Assembly: GCA_000437755.1 (NCBI GenBank)
Contig: FR900102.1
Location: 6,218 to 15,022, forward strand
Length of the DNA stretch: 8,805 nt
Direction: 5' to 3'
Source: Roseburia sp. CAG:303
GTDB lineage: Bacteria; Bacillota; Clostridia; Lachnospirales; Lachnospiraceae
Positions 7,232 to 8,805 of this stretch are shown here, piece after piece. Each line of letters opens with the position of its first letter. Positions within the stretch are counted from its first letter, which is position 1. The notes beneath the pieces were generated by a model. The model was not told the DNA's origin. It did not search any database and was given only the letters and a program-made list of their open reading frames with translations. A program made the translations under genes and the position numbers.

Positions 7232-7584
7232 TTATTTTGTTCCAAAGATTCTGTCTCCTGCATCGCCAAGTCCCGGACAGATATAGGCATCCTTATTTAA
7301 TTCACGATCCAGATGTCCCACATAAAGCTGTACATCAGGATGTGCTTCGTGAAAACGCTTTACTCCTTCCGGTGCTGCTATAATGCAGAGGAATTTAATA
7401 TTTTTTCCACCATGCTGCTTGATAAAATTAACGGCTTCCACAGCAGAACCGCCGGTTGCCAGCATCCAGAACCGCCGGTTGCCAGCATCGGATCTGTGAC
7501 CACGATCAGACGCTCTGAGATCGGATCCGGAAGCTTACAGTAATATTCCTGTGGTTCATGTGTTGTTTCATCACGGTATAAACC
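7232..7584 (-). pseudogene. upp: truncated, frameshifted uracil phosphoribosyltransferase
   Basis: Intact UPRT (about 209 residues) converts uracil and PRPP to UMP in pyrimidine salvage. Here only the C-terminal half is recognisable. From 7584 leftward the frame reads GLYRDETTHEPQEYYCKLPD, then ISERLIVVTDPMLATGGS, which includes the PRPP-binding loop. After a frame change it continues AVEAVNFIKQHGGKNIKF and ends in the family's hallmark PGLGDAGDRIFGTK. Three lesions are visible. The first half of the gene is absent. A TGA (7591-7593) lies in frame just upstream of the homology. A 23-bp tandem duplication (7444-7489) shifts the frame. Removing one copy would rejoin the two parts into about 109 residues, so the duplication is the only frame error in the remnant. 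No usable start and ribosome site were found at the junction. Unless another upp copy exists, uracil salvage by this route should be lost. It lies downstream of a promoter that still faces it. Confidence 0.92.
7444..7489. repeat. perfect 23-bp tandem duplication inside upp
   Basis: CAGAACCGCCGGTTGCCAGC plus ATC occurs at 7444-7466 and again, identically and without spacer, at 7467-7489. On the minus strand each unit encodes most of the MLATGGS PRPP loop. Since 23 is not a multiple of 3, the second copy throws the frame out. Identity of the two units suggests a recent slippage or duplication event, or an assembly or read artefact. Confidence 0.97.
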
Positions 7585-7586
7585 GA

Positions 7587-7633
7587 AAGGTCAAAAAGCT
7601 GTTCATGCTTGCATGATAAGGCTTTTGAACCTT
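7587..7633. repeat. imperfect 47-bp palindrome at the upp breakpoint
   Basis: AAGGTCAAAAAGC (7587-7599) faces GCTTTTGAACCTT (7621-7633), an inverted repeat matching at 11 of 13 positions. Between the arms lies a second small hairpin, TCATG-CTTG-CATGA (7602-7615). It starts about 2 bp after upp homology stops, so the palindrome sits exactly at the truncation point. Its 3' arm is shared with the neighbouring terminator stem, so the two folds exclude each other. It could be a repeat-element end, a regulatory RNA fold, or the scar of the deletion. Confidence 0.7.
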
Positions 7634-7652
7634 GGGACAAAAGCCCTTTTTT
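7620..7652 (+). terminator. rightward intrinsic terminator-like hairpin with no cognate gene
   Basis: GGCTTTTG (7620-7627) pairs perfectly with CAAAAGCC (7638-7645) around a 10-nt loop, followed by C and six Ts (7647-7652), a good plus-strand intrinsic terminator. Yet the genes on both sides run leftward, and the nearest rightward gene already ended at 7164 with its own terminator. Leftward, the same stem is followed by TTATCATG, a poor T-tract. It may be left from a lost gene or part of a switching RNA. Confidence 0.65.
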
Positions 7653-7667
7653 ACCTCAATGCTTTTT

Positions 7668-7696
7668 ATTATACCATACTTTCCATGGTTGTGGAA
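7668..7696 (-). promoter_or_regulatory. leftward extended -10 promoter facing the upp relic
   Basis: Read leftward, TTCCAC (7691-7696) is followed after 17 nt by TATAAT (7668-7673), preceded by TGG to give an extended -10. It lies just past the stop codon of the Nudix gene. The start would fall near 7661, so the RNA would begin with the palindromic region and run through the upp remnant to the terminator at 7180-7211. It is probably the original upp promoter or the promoter of a structured RNA. Confidence 0.65.
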
Positions 7697-7699
7697 TAT

Positions 7700-8146
7700 T
7701 TACTGCACCTTTACCAGTTTTTCTCCCTCATATTCCATTTTTACGGTAAAAAATCCATCCCCGTCTATCAGTTTCTTTAAAAATATCTTATCCCCCTCCC
7801 AGAGCTTCAGATTCATCACTTCTGTTTTCTTTATCCACTGCAGGTCTCCCTCGCTGCACTCGGCCAGTTCTCCTTCAAACTCGTCCGCCGTATAGATAAA
7901 CATATATTCTGTTTCCCATATATCGGATACAAATGTCATGACTCCGCGGAGCTGATAAGAAGTCAGGGTAAGCCCCGTTTCTTCCTTTACCTCGCGCAGA
8001 ATGCATTCATCCGGACTTTCATCTTTATCAAATTTTCCACCGACTCCCAGCCATTTGTCATGGCTCTGGTCATTTTCTTTCTTTGTCCGGTGAAGCATCA
8101 GATAGTTTCCATCCTGCTCAATGTAGCAAATCGTTGTTAATCTCAT
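7700..8146 (-). CDS. Nudix hydrolase, MutT/MTH1-like (probable 8-oxo-dGTP-type diphosphatase)
   Basis: A 148-residue cytosolic Nudix enzyme, expected to cleave nucleoside diphosphate-linked substrates to a monophosphate product. The Nudix box is complete and fits G-x5-E-x7-REUxEExGU: Gly37, Glu43, then REVKEETGL at 51-59, with Glu52, Glu55 and Glu56 as metal ligands. The preceding DKWLGVGGKFD resembles the oxidised-purine sanitising MutT/MTH1 group, but substrate specificity in Nudix proteins cannot be fixed from the box alone. The length is normal for a one-domain member. The start is the ATG at 8146, with AAGGAG (8153-8158) 6 nt upstream. The gene begins 47 nt after the flavin reductase/rubredoxin stop, with no terminator seen between, so co-transcription is likely. 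A promoter for the next locus lies just past its stop codon. Confidence 0.93.
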   Translation of the reverse strand: MRLTTICYIEQDGNYLMLHRTKKENDQSHDKWLGVGGKFDKDESPDECILREVKEETGLTLTSYQLRGVMTFVSDIWETEYMFIYTADEFEGELAECSEGDLQWIKKTEVMNLKLWEGDKIFLKKLIDGDGFFTVKMEYEGEKLVKVQ

Positions 8147-8193
8147 TGTTTTCTCCTTCTTTCACATAAAAAGGGGTGTTTCATAACAGTAAT

Positions 8194-8805
8194 CTATTTT
8201 ACCTCCGCTTTTACTACTTTTTCAAAATCTGATGCCGGATGCTTACATAAAGGACATATAAAATCATCCGGCAGTGCTTCGCCTACATATTCATATCCAC
8301 AGATTCTACAACGCCATATTGTTTGGCCATCTTCCGTTTTGCCAGCTTTCTCTGGCTTAGGCTTGATATGATTCTGATAATATTCATATGTGACAGAAGG
8401 AATATCACTTAACACTTCCATATCGGTTATCTCACCGATAAACATTGTATGTGAACCCAAATCCTCTGTTTTATTAACTGTTACAGAAATATATGCATTT
8501 GTGCCTTCTGTAATATAATAAATATCATTTGTACCTCTTACACACTTTTCAAATGTTTCAAACTTATTGGTATCTCTTCCTGATTGGAAGCCAAAATGTT
8601 TGAACACTTCAAACTGTGCATTCTGACTTAAGACCGATACTGTGAATTTTCCGGTTCTCTGAATCATATCATGCGTGTAATTTGCTTTATTGACGCAGAT
8701 ACTTAACTGGTTTGGTTCTGAAGCTGCCTGAACGGCTGTATTAATAATACATCCATTGTCTTTTTCACCTTCCCTGGCAGTCAGTACAAACAATCCATAA
8801 CTCAG
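8194..8805 (-). CDS. flavin reductase-like/rubredoxin fusion (flavoredoxin type), N-terminus beyond window
   Basis: 203 residues are visible; the reading frame stays open to the right edge (LSYGLFVLTA), so the true start lies outside. The family usually has only about 10 more residues there. The first 150 or so residues form an FMN-binding flavin reductase-like split barrel (GCIINTAVQAASEPNQLSIC, HDMIQRTGKFTVSVLS, GSHTMFIGEI). A linker leads to a C-terminal rubredoxin-type iron centre, with Cys-x2-Cys in WRCRICGYEY and Cys-x2-Cys in CPLC. Only 14 residues separate the Cys pairs, the short version found in rubrerythrin-like and high-molecular-weight rubredoxin proteins. In anaerobes such fusions are known to pass electrons from NAD(P)H or other donors to oxygen- or peroxide-reducing partners. 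Together with the downstream Nudix gene, a role in handling oxidative damage is plausible but inferred. Confidence 0.92.
   Translation of the reverse strand: MSYGLFVLTAREGEKDNGCIINTAVQAASEPNQLSICVNKANYTHDMIQRTGKFTVSVLSQNAQFEVFKHFGFQSGRDTNKFETFEKCVRGTNDIYYITEGTNAYISVTVNKTEDLGSHTMFIGEITDMEVLSDIPSVTYEYYQNHIKPKPEKAGKTEDGQTIWRCRICGYEYVGEALPDDFICPLCKHPASDFEKVVKAEVK

Noticed and set aside
7232..7465. A 77-residue short UPRT-like gene beginning at the PRPP loop
   Set aside because: Its start lies within the 23-bp duplication, has no ribosome site, and the product would lack more than half of UPRT; it is the 3' piece of a broken gene.
7587..7661. PyrR-binding loop or known pyrimidine attenuator before upp
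   Set aside because: The conserved PyrR anti-antiterminator loop sequence is not present; the hairpins are of another kind.
8194..8793. Flavin reductase beginning at the TTG at 8793
   Set aside because: The frame continues with family-typical LSYG to the window edge, so the gene is cut by the edge, not started there.

Overview
The window looks like a chromosomal segment of a motile gut Firmicute, most likely a Lachnospiraceae member of the Roseburia/Agathobacter/Eubacterium type. This rests on the AT-rich composition, strong AGGAGG-type ribosome sites, the flavoredoxin/rubredoxin fusion, and the style of the c-di-GMP and chemotaxis proteins. The assignment is inferred from protein character, not from a marker gene.

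Layout. Positions 1-5604 hold a leftward signalling cluster. In transcription order it has a 36-codon relic of a chemoreceptor C-terminus (5604-5494), a FIST-domain sensor (5462-4407), a soluble cytoplasmic methyl-accepting protein (4393-3449), a small alpha/beta-hydrolase (3412-2852), and a large PAS/GGDEF/PAS/degenerate-GGDEF/EAL protein that runs off the left edge. Gaps are short (13, 36 and 66 nt), each gene has its own Shine-Dalgarno, and no terminator was seen between them, so one operon is likely. The genes suggest a route from an intracellular ligand (FIST) to both the chemotaxis array and c-di-GMP turnover.

Positions 5605-5799 are a divergent promoter region with two leftward TTGAAA boxes, each paired with a 10-bp direct repeat, and a strong rightward extended -10 promoter. 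That rightward promoter drives an AzgA/PbuG-type purine permease (5800-7164), which ends at a hairpin terminator usable from both sides (7180-7211).

Positions 7232-7584 are the wreck of a leftward uracil phosphoribosyltransferase gene (upp). Its 5' half is gone, an in-frame stop lies just before the homology, and a perfect 23-bp tandem duplication in the PRPP-loop codons shifts the frame. At the breakpoint lies a palindrome-rich stretch of about 65 bp with mutually exclusive hairpins (7587-7652), and a well-formed leftward promoter (7668-7696) still points into it.

Positions 7700-8805 hold a leftward Nudix hydrolase and, upstream of it, a flavin reductase/rubredoxin fusion whose N-terminus lies beyond the right edge. 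I saw no tRNA, rRNA, CRISPR array, transposase or integrase. The points most worth pursuing are the FIST-MCP-hydrolase-c-di-GMP operon and the structured, apparently transcribed RNA region at the upp breakpoint.
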